Part shown: positions 7,276-14,722 of the stretch, in pieces
Numbering within the stretch: the stretch's first letter is position 1
Layout: each line of letters starts with the position of its first letter
From: an uncultured Collinsella sp.
Lineage (GTDB): Bacteria; Actinomycetota; Coriobacteriia; Coriobacteriales; Coriobacteriaceae
Reading direction: 5' to 3'
Length of the DNA: 15,649 bases
NCBI GenBank assembly: GCA_902495265.1
Contig: CABUWR010000005.1
Span: 1-15,649, forward strand
Program-made: the position numbers and the translations under genes
The notes under the pieces: model-generated
The model's database searches: none
Seen by the model: the letters and a program-made list of their open reading frames with translations, nothing else
What the model was told of the DNA's origin: nothing

Positions 7276-8607
7276 ATGAAGTACTTTGGCACCGACGGAT
7301 TTCGCGGCGAGGCCAACGTTGGGCTGACCGTAGAGCATGCGTACAAGATCGGCCGTTTTGTGGGTTGGTACTACGGTGCCAACCGCGAGCGCAAGGCACG
7401 CGTGATCGTGGGCAAGGACACGCGTCGTTCGAGCTACATGTTCGAGGCGGCGCTGGTGAGCGGCCTGGTCGCGAGCGGTGCGGACGCATATATGCTGCAC
7501 GTGATCCCAACGCCGGGCGTGGCGCATCAGACCGTGGAGGGCTGCTTCGATTGCGGCATCATGATCAGCGCGAGCCACAACCCGTTTTGCGATAACGGCA
7601 TTAAGCTCGTCAACAGCGACGGCTTTAAGATGGACGAGGACGTGCTGGAGCTCATCGAGGACTATATCGATGGCAAGGGCGAGGTGCCGCTGGCCACGGG
7701 CAACCAGATCGGTGCCACGGTGGACTACATGCAGGGCCGCAACCGCTATATTGCCTCGCTCATCGCGAGCGCGAACTTTTCACTGCAGGGCGTCAAGATC
7801 GGTCTCGACTGCGCCAACGGCTCGGCGTCCTCGGTGGCCAAGCCGGTGTTCGACGCGCTGGGTGCCGACGTGCGCGTGATCAACGCCGCGCCCGACGGAT
7901 TTAACATCAATGTGGACTGTGGCTCCACGCATATGGAGCGCCTGCAGCGCCACGTGGTGGAGCAGGGCCTGGATGTGGGCTTTGCCTACGACGGCGATGC
8001 CGACCGCTGCCTGGCCGTGGATGAGCGCGGCCGTGTGGTCGACGGCGACCAGATCCTGTACGTGTGTGGCGTGTATCTAAACAAGCATGGGCGTCTCTCG
8101 GGCGGTACCGTGGTGCCGACGATTGCCAGCAACTTTGGCCTGATCAAGTCGCTGGAGCTTGCCGGCCTGAGCGCCGTGACCAGCGGCGTGGGCGACCGTC
8201 ACGTGTACGCCAAGATGCGCGAGGGCGGCTTCAGCCTGGGCGGCGAGCAGACGGGTCATACGATCTTTGGCGATATCGAGCGCACGGGCGACGGCATTAT
8301 GACCTCGCTGCGCGTGATGGAAGTGATTCGCGCCGAGCGCGAGACACTCTCGCAGCTCACGGCTCCGTGCAAGCTGCTGCCGCAAGCGCAGGTTGCCGTG
8401 CGCGTGGCCGACAAGGACGCCGCGCTTGAGAACATGGGCGTGCAGAACGCAATCGCCGAGGCCGAGGCTGCGCTGGCGGGCGAGGGCCGCGTGCTCGTGC
8501 GCAAGAGCGGAACCGAGTCGGTGATTCGCGTGCTGGCTGAGGCTCCGGACCAATCGGCCGCCGACGCCGCCATGAAGCGCATCGCCGCTGCACTCGAGGC
8601 TCTGTAG
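7276..8607 (+). CDS. glmM: Phosphoglucosamine mutase
   Basis: A 443-aa enzyme, the usual GlmM length, converting glucosamine-6-phosphate to glucosamine-1-phosphate, the step before GlmU makes UDP-GlcNAc for peptidoglycan and surface glycans. All four signatures are present: N-terminal KYFGTDGFRG; active-site ISASHNP with phosphoserine Ser100; the Mg-binding loop DGDADR at 239-244; and the sugar-binding GGEQTGH at 322-328. The phosphate-binding loop near the C-terminus reads RKSGTESVIRV (409-419), where most GlmM have SGTEP; this is a mild substitution. ATG 7276 lies 3 nt after the DUF4012 stop with AGGA at 10-nt spacing. GlmM is normally activated by Ser phosphorylation. Downstream is a convergent carboxypeptidase gene. 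Confidence 0.97.
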   Translation: MKYFGTDGFRGEANVGLTVEHAYKIGRFVGWYYGANRERKARVIVGKDTRRSSYMFEAALVSGLVASGADAYMLHVIPTPGVAHQTVEGCFDCGIMISASHNPFCDNGIKLVNSDGFKMDEDVLELIEDYIDGKGEVPLATGNQIGATVDYMQGRNRYIASLIASANFSLQGVKIGLDCANGSASSVAKPVFDALGADVRVINAAPDGFNINVDCGSTHMERLQRHVVEQGLDVGFAYDGDADRCLAVDERGRVVDGDQILYVCGVYLNKHGRLSGGTVVPTIASNFGLIKSLELAGLSAVTSGVGDRHVYAKMREGGFSLGGEQTGHTIFGDIERTGDGIMTSLRVMEVIRAERETLSQLTAPCKLLPQAQVAVRVADKDAALENMGVQNAIAEAEAALAGEGRVLVRKSGTESVIRVLAEAPDQSAADAAMKRIAAALEAL

Positions 8608-8609
8608 TT

Positions 8610-8631
8610 ACGCGGTTTTACCAAACCGCGT
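8610..8631 (+). other. Short perfect hairpin just after glmM
   Basis: ACGCGGTTT (8610-8618) and AAACCGCGT (8623-8631) form a 9-bp stem with a TACC loop, starting 2 nt after the glmM stop codon. No U-tract follows, so it more likely protects the mRNA 3' end or slows polymerase than terminates on its own; the strong terminator is at 8725-8765. Confidence 0.45.
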
Positions 8632-8637
8632 TAATCT

Positions 8638-8706
8638 GGCACTTGGGGACGTTCCTTTTCTGCCGACACAATAGGAACGTCCCTAACTGCCGGGTTCCCA
8701 AGTGCC
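8638..8706. repeat. Nested inverted repeat (REP/MITE-like), imperfect
   Basis: The outer arms GGCACTTGGG (8638-8647) and CCCAAGTGCC (8697-8706) are perfect over 10 bp. The inner arms GGGACGTTCCT (8645-8655) and AGGAACGTCCC (8673-8683) are perfect over 11 bp. The left arms overlap and run on continuously, while the right side is split by a 13-nt insert (8684-8696). TGCCGGGT occurs twice at this end (8688-8695 and 8703-8710). The design suggests an ancestral single long hairpin altered by a small duplication. I recall similar GGGACGTTCC elements being scattered in coriobacterial genomes, but cannot count copies here. Confidence 0.6.
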
Positions 8707-8724
8707 GGGTCTCTGGCTTAGATG

Positions 8725-8765
8725 AAAAAGGGGCGCCGCGGAACCAACCCGCGGCGCCCCCTTTT
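8725..8765. terminator. Bidirectional intrinsic terminator between glmM and the M32 gene
   Basis: GGGGCGCCGCGG (8730-8741) and CCGCGGCGCCCC (8749-8760) form a perfect 12-bp GC-rich stem with a 7-nt loop. Five A precede it and C-TTTT follows, so a U-tract is made in either direction. It lies between two convergent genes, about 120 nt after glmM and 20 nt from the carboxypeptidase stop, and serves both. Confidence 0.88.
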
Positions 8766-8786
8766 GCGTTGGCGTGTGCCTAAGCT

Positions 8787-10361
8787 TTACAGCTCGTAGA
8801 GCGTGGTGAACTTGTCCTGCAGGTAGCTGCAGTAGTAGCGGGCGTCAAAGGCCATGCCGCATGCGCCCTTGATGAGTTCAGGCGCGTCTTTGGCGCGACC
8901 CCACTGCCAAATGTGCTCGCCCAGCCAGGCGCGGACGGGCGCCAGATCACCGCTCGCGCAGGCACCGGTAAGGTCGACGCCGTCGCGGCACATGGCCGGC
9001 ACAAACATGGCGTCGTAGGCGCTGCCCAGCGCATAGGTGGGGAAGTAGCCAAACGAGCCACCGCTCCAGTGCGTATCCTGCAGGCAGCCGTGCGTGTCGT
9101 CGGGAACAGGAATGCCCAGGTACTCGTCCATAAAGCGGTCCCAAAGTGCGGGGATGTCCTTGGCCGTGGCCTCGCCGGCAAACAGCATACGCTCGATCTC
9201 GTAGCGCACCATAACGTGCAGCGGATAGGTGAGCTCGTCCGCCTCGGTGCGGATCAGCGACGGCTGCGCGATGTTCATGGCGCGGTAGAGCGTGTCTTCG
9301 TCCACGCTGCCGTAGACCTCGGGCGCGTGGCGGCGCAACACCTCGAGCAGCGGGCCCATAAAGGCGCGGCTGCGGCCCACGGTGTTCTCGAAAAAGCGGC
9401 TCTGGCTCTCGTGGATGCCCATGGAAGTGCCGCCCTCCAGGCAGGTGCGCGCATAGGCAGGATTGACGCCCAGCTCGTACATGGCGTGTCCCGCCTCGTG
9501 GATGATGCTGTAGACATTAGAGATGCAGTCGTTCTCGTAGATGTGCGTCGCGATGCGCGCGTCACCCACGGCAAAGCCCTCGCTAAACGGGTGCTCGGTA
9601 AAGGCAAGCGTGGTGTCGTCCAGGTCCAGGCCGACGAGCTTCATAAGGTCGAAGCTCATGGCACGCTGGGCGGCCTCGGGCACGCGGGCGTGCAAAAAGT
9701 CGGCATCGGGCTGCTGACCACGCTCGCCGATGGCGTGTACGAGCGGCACGACCGTCGCCTTGACCTCATCGCAAAACGCATCGAAGCTCTCGGTGGAAAG
9801 GCCGCGCTCGTACTGGTCGAGCCAAACATCGTATGGGTCGCGCTTGGGGTCCATGAGCTCGGCCTGATGCTTAAGCTGGCCGACGATTCTATCCACATAA
9901 GGCTCAAAGCTCGCCCAGTCATTGGCCGTCTTGGCCTTGTGCCACACGGCGTCGGCCTCGCAGGTGAGCCTGGTCCAGGCCTCGGCCTCCTCGGTGGGGA
10001 TGACGCTCGCTTCGCGCTGGTCGCGGCCGAGCACGCGGATCTCGTCGAGCAGCTGCGGGTCGTCGATCTTGCCTCCGGCGACGGTCTCACGTGCCAGCGA
10101 GCGCACAAGTTCGACAGACTTTTCGCTGGTCAGGAGCTTATGATGCTCGCCGGCAAGGGTGCCCATGGCGTCGGCGCGCGCTGCGGCGCCGTTGGCGGGG
10201 GCAATGGTCGCGCCGTCAAACTCGGCAATCTTGAGCAGGTACTCGCGGGTCCACAGCTTGCCCTCGAGCTTGCGGAATTTTTTAACGGCCTTATCGACCT
10301 TCATGCCTTTGGGCGTCTTGCCTGCTACGGCTTCGACCTTCTTATCGTGTTTCTTTCCCAT
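8787..10361 (-). CDS. M32-family metallocarboxypeptidase (carboxypeptidase Taq type)
   Basis: A 524-aa zinc carboxypeptidase, close to the roughly 500-aa family norm, which trims amino acids from peptide C-termini in the cytoplasm. The zinc motif HEAGH lies at residues 288-292 and the conserved IHESQSRFFEN at 316-326, whose Glu318 should be the third zinc ligand. EHPFSEG (256-262) and GDARIATHIYEND (266-278) are the other family signatures. The frame is open to GTG 10406, but ATG 10361 is chosen because an AAGGA lies 6 nt upstream and the protein then starts with a normal Lys-rich tail. There is no signal peptide. It converges on glmM and diverges from pheS. The metal could be zinc or cobalt in vitro; a general peptide-recycling role is likely. 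Confidence 0.95.
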   Translation of the reverse strand: MGKKHDKKVEAVAGKTPKGMKVDKAVKKFRKLEGKLWTREYLLKIAEFDGATIAPANGAAARADAMGTLAGEHHKLLTSEKSVELVRSLARETVAGGKIDDPQLLDEIRVLGRDQREASVIPTEEAEAWTRLTCEADAVWHKAKTANDWASFEPYVDRIVGQLKHQAELMDPKRDPYDVWLDQYERGLSTESFDAFCDEVKATVVPLVHAIGERGQQPDADFLHARVPEAAQRAMSFDLMKLVGLDLDDTTLAFTEHPFSEGFAVGDARIATHIYENDCISNVYSIIHEAGHAMYELGVNPAYARTCLEGGTSMGIHESQSRFFENTVGRSRAFMGPLLEVLRRHAPEVYGSVDEDTLYRAMNIAQPSLIRTEADELTYPLHVMVRYEIERMLFAGEATAKDIPALWDRFMDEYLGIPVPDDTHGCLQDTHWSGGSFGYFPTYALGSAYDAMFVPAMCRDGVDLTGACASGDLAPVRAWLGEHIWQWGRAKDAPELIKGACGMAFDARYYCSYLQDKFTTLYEL

Positions 10362-10479
10362 ACCATATCCTTGATCTCGCGAGCCGAGCGCCACGGATGG
10401 GTGCACGGCCAGTTTGCACAGCTACCTGCCTTGTACCCAGCACGAACAAAACGGAACGCGGCGATACGCCCACACAATG

Positions 10480-10488
10480 TGGTATCCT
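10480..10488 (+). promoter_or_regulatory. Candidate extended -10 promoter for the pheS leader
   Basis: TGG-TATCCT at 10480-10488 is an extended -10 element (TGn plus a hexamer close to TATAAT). No good -35 is seen at the usual distance. Transcription starting about 7 nt after it would begin near 10495, just before the first paired base of the T-box leader at 10501, which supports the call. Confidence 0.45.
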
Positions 10489-10496
10489 GTAGCCCA

Positions 10497-10780
10497 ATGC
10501 GTTGACGGAGAGGGTTTTGCCCGCCGCGTCGCCGGCAAGAGAGGGAAGGTCATGGGCTGTAAGCCTTCCTGCGGTGACAAGGGCCAAGCGTTCACTCCCG
10601 AGCAGCAACCTCAACGGGCGCGCGGCCAGTGGCGGCGATGTCCCCAGTAGGGAAGCCGTGAGCCTCGCGACAAGGGGCAAAGAGTGGGCGCGACGGGCCA
10701 GACATCCGTCGGGTCAAACAAGGTGGTACCGCGGAATTCAACCGTCCTTGGGCAATGCACATGCCCGAGGGCGGTTTTTT
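10497..10780 (+). ncRNA. T-box riboswitch (tRNA-Phe sensing), transcriptional
   Basis: The pheS leader contains the T-box core AGGTGGTACCGCGG at 10721-10734. Its bulge TGGT (10724-10727) can pair with the ACCA end of uncharged tRNA. At the 5' end GTTG (10501-10504) pairs with CAAC (10606-10609) and GGAG (10507-10510) with CTCC (10595-10598), forming the lower Stem I. This places TTC-A (10591-10594) in the specifier loop: UUC is a phenylalanine codon with the usual A after it. The terminator follows at 10742-10780. When Phe is scarce, uncharged tRNA-Phe should stabilise the antiterminator (AAGG 10720-10723 with CCTT 10746-10749) and switch on pheST. The Stem I and specifier assignment was made by eye. 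Confidence 0.9.
10742..10780 (+). terminator. T-box terminator hairpin of the pheS leader
   Basis: CCGTCCTTGGGC (10742-10753) pairs with GCCCGAGGGCGG (10763-10774) over 12 bp including two G-U pairs, with a 9-nt loop and six T directly after. Its 5' arm overlaps the 3' side of the antiterminator, the mutually exclusive arrangement expected of a T-box switch. Confidence 0.9.
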
Positions 10781-10866
10781 GTTACCGAACCGGGCCGCGT
10801 TTTCGCAACGTCAGACGGCGGCAGCCGCCTCGGCAAGCGAGGAGCGCGAGAGACGAAAGGGAAGAC

Positions 10867-11943
10867 ATGAGTCTGATTGATGATCTGGTCAAACTCGAGG
10901 AAGAGGCCAAGGAGCTCGTCGCAGGCGCCGACGACGCCGCCAAGCTCGAGGCTGCGCGCGTTGAGCTGCTCGGCCGCAAGGGCCGCATCACCGGCCTGAT
11001 GCGCATGATGGGCAAGCTCGCCCCCGAGGATCGTCCCATGATGGGCAAGCGCGCCAACGAGATGCGCCAGCTGATCGAGGGCATGCTTGACGAGCGCACC
11101 ACCGAGATGAAGGCCGCCGCCCTCAAGCACGCACTCGAGCACGAGGCCGTCGACATCACGCTGCCGGGCATCCGTCCGCAGATCGGTCACCAGCACCTGA
11201 TCAAGCAGATCATCGAGGAGGCCGAGGACATCTTCTGCGGCATCGGCTACACCGTCGAGTCCGGCCCCATGGTCGACACCTCCTACTACAACTTCACTGC
11301 GCTCAATGCTCCCATGGATCACCCGAGCCGCTCGGCCCGCGATACCTTCTACGTGGTCGACAACAACCCCGGCAGCGTCGCGCACCCCGAGGCACACGCC
11401 CATGGCGAGTCCGACGTGCTGCTTCGCACCCAGACTTCGGGCGTGCAGATCCACACCATGGAGTCGCAAAAGCCGCCCATCTACATGATCTGCCCGGGCA
11501 CCGTCTATCGTCCCGACACGGCCGACGCCTGCCACCTGCCGCAGTTCAACCAGATCGAGGGCCTGGTCGTCGACGAGGGCATCACCTTTGGCGACCTCAA
11601 GGGCACGCTCGACTACTTTGTTAAGTGCATGTTTGGCGAGGACCGCAAGACGCGTTACCGCCCGCACTTCTTCCCCTTCACCGAGCCGAGCTGCGAGGTG
11701 GACGTGAGCTGCCACGTCTGCGGCGGCAAGGGCTGCAACTTCTGCAAGCACAGCGGCTGGATCGAAATCCTGGGCTGCGGCATGGTCGACCCCAACGTCC
11801 TGATCAACTGCGGCATCGACCCCGAGAAGTACACCGGCTTCGCCTTTGGCATTGGCGCCGAGCGCGTCGCGGCCCTGCGCTACGACCTGCCGGACCTGCG
11901 CACGTTGATGACTGGCGATATGCGCTTCTTGAACCAATTTTAG
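10867..11943 (+). CDS. pheS: Phenylalanine--tRNA ligase alpha subunit
   Basis: The 358-aa catalytic subunit of the alpha2-beta2 phenylalanyl-tRNA synthetase, charging tRNA-Phe with phenylalanine at the cost of ATP. Residues 1-95 are the N-terminal coiled-coil arm that contacts tRNA. The class II core carries the HPSRSARDTFYV motif (about 151-162), the PGTVYRPDTADACHLPQF stretch (about 211-228) and motif 3 FAFGIGAERVAALRYDLPDLR (about 325-345). A CxxC-x4-CxxC insert at Cys282, 285, 290 and 293 likely binds zinc and is common in this subfamily. The frame is open back to 10684, inside the T-box, but ATG 10867 with an AAGGGA before it gives the normal N-terminus. Expression is set by the T-box upstream; pheT follows after a 162-nt gap. 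Confidence 0.98.
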   Translation: MSLIDDLVKLEEEAKELVAGADDAAKLEAARVELLGRKGRITGLMRMMGKLAPEDRPMMGKRANEMRQLIEGMLDERTTEMKAAALKHALEHEAVDITLPGIRPQIGHQHLIKQIIEEAEDIFCGIGYTVESGPMVDTSYYNFTALNAPMDHPSRSARDTFYVVDNNPGSVAHPEAHAHGESDVLLRTQTSGVQIHTMESQKPPIYMICPGTVYRPDTADACHLPQFNQIEGLVVDEGITFGDLKGTLDYFVKCMFGEDRKTRYRPHFFPFTEPSCEVDVSCHVCGGKGCNFCKHSGWIEILGCGMVDPNVLINCGIDPEKYTGFAFGIGAERVAALRYDLPDLRTLMTGDMRFLNQF

Positions 11944-11950
11944 GCTTGCC

Positions 11951-12035
11951 CAGGCACCCCATCTTGGCGTTCAAACCGTCGCTCGCGTACCTTTAGTACG
12001 CGTCGCTCCTCTTTCACGCCAACCTGGGGCACCTG
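11951..12035. repeat. Large imperfect palindrome between pheS and pheT
   Basis: The outer arms at 11951-11970 and 12016-12035 (CAGGCACCCCA facing TGGGG-CACCTG, then TTGGCGT facing ACGCCAA) are largely complementary. At the centre a perfect hairpin CGCGTAC (11984-11990)/GTACGCG (11996-12002) has a CTTTA loop. The element fills most of the pheS-pheT gap, encodes no protein and lacks a U-tract. It looks like a chromosomal intergenic repeat that landed inside an operon. Read-through is expected, but processing or partial termination here could alter the PheS:PheT ratio. Confidence 0.65.
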
Positions 12036-12105
12036 GACAACCCTAAGGCGAACGTCTTCATTTGATATTCCTCCCTATGCGGAGATTAAGAACTAGGAGA
12101 GCTAC

Positions 12106-14559
12106 ATGCGCGTTTCTTACGACTGGCTCAAGACCATGATCGATATTCCGGAGGATCCCAAGACCCTTTCGGACGAATATATCCGTACCGGCACCGAGGT
12201 CGAGGCAATCGACACCGTGGGCGAGTCCTTCGACCACGTGGTGACCGCCAAGGTGCTCACCAAGACCCCGCACCCCGATAGCGACCACATGTATGTGTGC
12301 TCGGTCGATGTGGGCGACAAGAATCTCGACGCCGACGGCAACTCCGCTCCGCTGCAGATCGTCTGCGGCGCGCAGAACTTTGAGGCCGGCGACCACATCG
12401 TCACGGCCATGATCGGTGCTGTGCTTCCCGGCGACGTCAAGATCAAGAAGAGCAAGCTTCGCGGCGTCGTGTCCATGGGCATGAACTGCTCTGCGCGCGA
12501 GCTCGGCCTGGGCGGCGACCACTCCGGCATCATGATTCTGCCCGAGGATACGCCTTGCGGCATGCCGTTTGCCGAGTACGTGGGCTCGAGCGACACCGTG
12601 CTCGACTGCGAGATCACGCCCAACCGTCCCGACTGCCTGTCCATGATCGGCATGGCCCGCGAGACCGGTGCCATCTTCGACCGCGATTTCCACGTTGAGC
12701 TGCCCGCCATCAAGGCCGAGACCGGCCGCGCGACCGACGACGAGCTTTCGGTCGAGATTGCCGACGAAGGCCTGTGCGACCGCTACGTCGCCCGCATCGT
12801 GCGCAACGTGAAGGTCGGCCCCTCGCCTGACTGGATGGTCAAGCGCCTCAACGCCTTGGGCGTGCGTCCGCACAACAACATCGTCGACATCACCAACTAC
12901 GTGATGATGCTTACCGGTCAGCCGCTGCACGCCTTTGACCTGGACACCTTTGCCGAGCGCGAGGGCAGGCGTTGCGTGGTGGTTCGCGCCGCCCAGCAGG
13001 ATGAGAAGTTCACGACGCTCGACGGCGAGGAACGCACGCTTGACGCCGGCATGGGCCTTATCACCGACGGCGAGCGTCCCGTGGCGCTGGCCGGCGTCAT
13101 GGGCGGCATGGATTCCGAGATCGAGGACGATACCGTCGATGTGATGGTCGAGAGCGCCTGCTTCAACGCCGGTCGCACCTCGCACACCAGCCGTGATCTG
13201 TCGCTGATCTCCGACGCCTCCATTCGCTTTGAGCGCCAGGTCGATGAGACCGGCTGCGTGGATGTCGCCAACGTTACCTGCGCGCTCATCGAGGAGATCG
13301 CCGGCGGCGAGGTCGCTCCCGGCTACGTCGACGTTTTCCCCGCGCCCAAAACCATCGACAGCATTAAGCTGCGCCTGGCCCGCGTGCATGCCATCTGCGG
13401 CGCCGACATCGAGCCCGACTTTATCGAGCGTTCGCTCACTCGCCTGGGCTGCACCGTCGAGCGCGACGGCGAGGACTTTATGGTCACTCCGCCGAGCTTC
13501 CGCCCCGACCTGCCGCGCGAGATCGATCTGATCGAGGAGGTCCTGCGCCTGTGGGGCATGGGCCGTGTGACGGCGACCATCCCGGCTGCCAAGAACCACA
13601 TCGGCGGCCTGACCCGCGAGCAGAAGCTCACCCGCAAGGTCGGCGAGATCCTGCGCGCCTGTGGCCTCAACGAGACCACGACTTTTGGCTTTGCCGCCCC
13701 GGGCGACCTGGAGAAGATCGGTATGTCCACCGAGGGCCGCGGTTGCCCCGTGGTGCTCATGAACCCGCTGGTGGCCGAGCAGACCGAGATGCGCCGCTCG
13801 CTGCTGCCGGGCCTGCTGCAATCCGTGGCCTATAACGAGGCCCACGGCACGCCCAACGTGCATCTGTACGAGGTCGGCAGCCTGTTCCACGGTCGCGAGA
13901 ACGCCAGCCTGCCCAAGGAGACCAAGTCCGTGGCGGGTGTGCTCTCGGGCCAGTGGAGCGAGCAGTCTTGGAGCATGAAGTACCGCAAGCTGCGCTTCTT
14001 CTTTGGTAAGGGCATTGTCGAGGAACTGCTCGCCCAGCTGCGCATCGAGAAGGTTCGCTTCCGTCCCGTCGAGGGCGAGGGCTACGCTTTCTTGCAGCCG
14101 GGTCGTGCGGCCGAGGTTCTGTCCGGCGGCACCGTGCTGGGCTGGGTCGGCGAGATTCACCCCAAGGCGCGCGAGGCGATGGGCATCGATGAGGTCGTCG
14201 TTGCCTTTGAGCTCGATCTGGACAAGCTGATCAAGGGTGCCCGCAACCAGGAGAACTACCGCGAGTTCTCGCAGTACCCGGCTGTTGAGCACGACCTTGC
14301 TATCGTGGTCGATAACTCCGTGACCTGCGAGGATCTTGAGCGCCGTATTACCAGCGCCGGCGGCAAGCTGCTCGAGGGCGTGCGCCTGTTCGACGTCTAC
14401 CGTGATCCGGTCCGCGTGGGTGTGGGCAAGAAGTCCATGGCCTTTGCGCTTACGTATCGCTCCGACGACCACACGCTCACCAGCGAAGAGGTCGAGAAAG
14501 CGCACCAGAAGATCGTCACCAAGGTGTGCAAGGGCGTAAACGGCGAGGTCCGCGGCTAG
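12106..14559 (+). CDS. pheT: Phenylalanine--tRNA ligase beta subunit
   Basis: The 817-aa beta subunit, of normal length, partner of PheS. Domains in order: an N-terminal tRNA-binding OB fold (about 40-155, with KVLTKTPHPDSDHMYVCSVDVG); the B3/B4 editing domain that hydrolyses mischarged Tyr-tRNA (about 210-375); B5 (about 417-490, ending near FRPDLPREIDLIEEVLRLWG); a degenerate class II synthetase-like core (about 495-700); and the C-terminal anticodon-binding FDX-ACB domain (about 720-817, starting REFSQYPAVEHDLAIVVD). ATG 12106 has AGGAGA 6 nt before it. It is transcribed with pheS from the T-box-controlled promoter, and no convincing separate promoter is seen in the gap. A strong terminator lies about 110 nt downstream. 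Confidence 0.98.
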   Translation: MRVSYDWLKTMIDIPEDPKTLSDEYIRTGTEVEAIDTVGESFDHVVTAKVLTKTPHPDSDHMYVCSVDVGDKNLDADGNSAPLQIVCGAQNFEAGDHIVTAMIGAVLPGDVKIKKSKLRGVVSMGMNCSARELGLGGDHSGIMILPEDTPCGMPFAEYVGSSDTVLDCEITPNRPDCLSMIGMARETGAIFDRDFHVELPAIKAETGRATDDELSVEIADEGLCDRYVARIVRNVKVGPSPDWMVKRLNALGVRPHNNIVDITNYVMMLTGQPLHAFDLDTFAEREGRRCVVVRAAQQDEKFTTLDGEERTLDAGMGLITDGERPVALAGVMGGMDSEIEDDTVDVMVESACFNAGRTSHTSRDLSLISDASIRFERQVDETGCVDVANVTCALIEEIAGGEVAPGYVDVFPAPKTIDSIKLRLARVHAICGADIEPDFIERSLTRLGCTVERDGEDFMVTPPSFRPDLPREIDLIEEVLRLWGMGRVTATIPAAKNHIGGLTREQKLTRKVGEILRACGLNETTTFGFAAPGDLEKIGMSTEGRGCPVVLMNPLVAEQTEMRRSLLPGLLQSVAYNEAHGTPNVHLYEVGSLFHGRENASLPKETKSVAGVLSGQWSEQSWSMKYRKLRFFFGKGIVEELLAQLRIEKVRFRPVEGEGYAFLQPGRAAEVLSGGTVLGWVGEIHPKAREAMGIDEVVVAFELDLDKLIKGARNQENYREFSQYPAVEHDLAIVVDNSVTCEDLERRITSAGGKLLEGVRLFDVYRDPVRVGVGKKSMAFALTYRSDDHTLTSEEVEKAHQKIVTKVCKGVNGEVRG

Positions 14560-14669
14560 GGCTTGCTCTGGGGGCGTAGGGCCTGATGGCGGTTGCTGTG
14601 GGCTCTGCGTGACCGCGGTGTTCGGAATAAGGCACCGTTGAGCCTGCATATATGACACGCGCATTACAT

Positions 14670-14704
14670 AACGGCGTGCTGCTTTGTCGGCAGCGCGCCG
14701 TTTT
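14670..14704 (+). terminator. Intrinsic terminator of pheST
   Basis: AACGGCGTGCTGC (14670-14682) pairs with GCAGCGCGCCGTT (14690-14702) over 13 bp with one T-G wobble and a 7-nt loop, ending in TTTT. It lies 110 nt after the pheT stop. The stretch 14560-14669 between them shows no gene or other clear signal. The loop and 3' arm also carry the -35 region and spacer of the next promoter. Confidence 0.88.
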
Positions 14705-14712
14705 GCTATGAT
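14684..14712 (+). promoter_or_regulatory. Promoter of the cbiM gene
   Basis: A -35 TTGTCG (14684-14689) and a -10 TATGAT (14707-14712) are 17 nt apart, and TGC directly before the -10 makes it an extended -10. Predicted transcription starts near 14719, giving a roughly 90-nt leader. The -35 falls in the loop of the pheT terminator. Confidence 0.7.
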
Positions 14713-14722
14713 AGCCCGCGGC

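Noticed and set aside
8913..10505. A 530-codon open frame on the plus strand opposite the M32 carboxypeptidase
   Set aside because: Antisense shadow of a gene with intact catalytic motifs; no ribosome site or family resemblance, and it overlaps the T-box promoter.
10552..10650. A short frame starting MGCKPSCGDKG inside the pheS leader, considered as a leader peptide
   Set aside because: It contains only one Cys pair and no run of Phe codons, and the region is fully explained by the T-box Stem I.
10738..11937. A 399-codon minus-strand frame opposite pheS
   Set aside because: Shadow of pheS; it would start at the pheS end and run through the T-box terminator.
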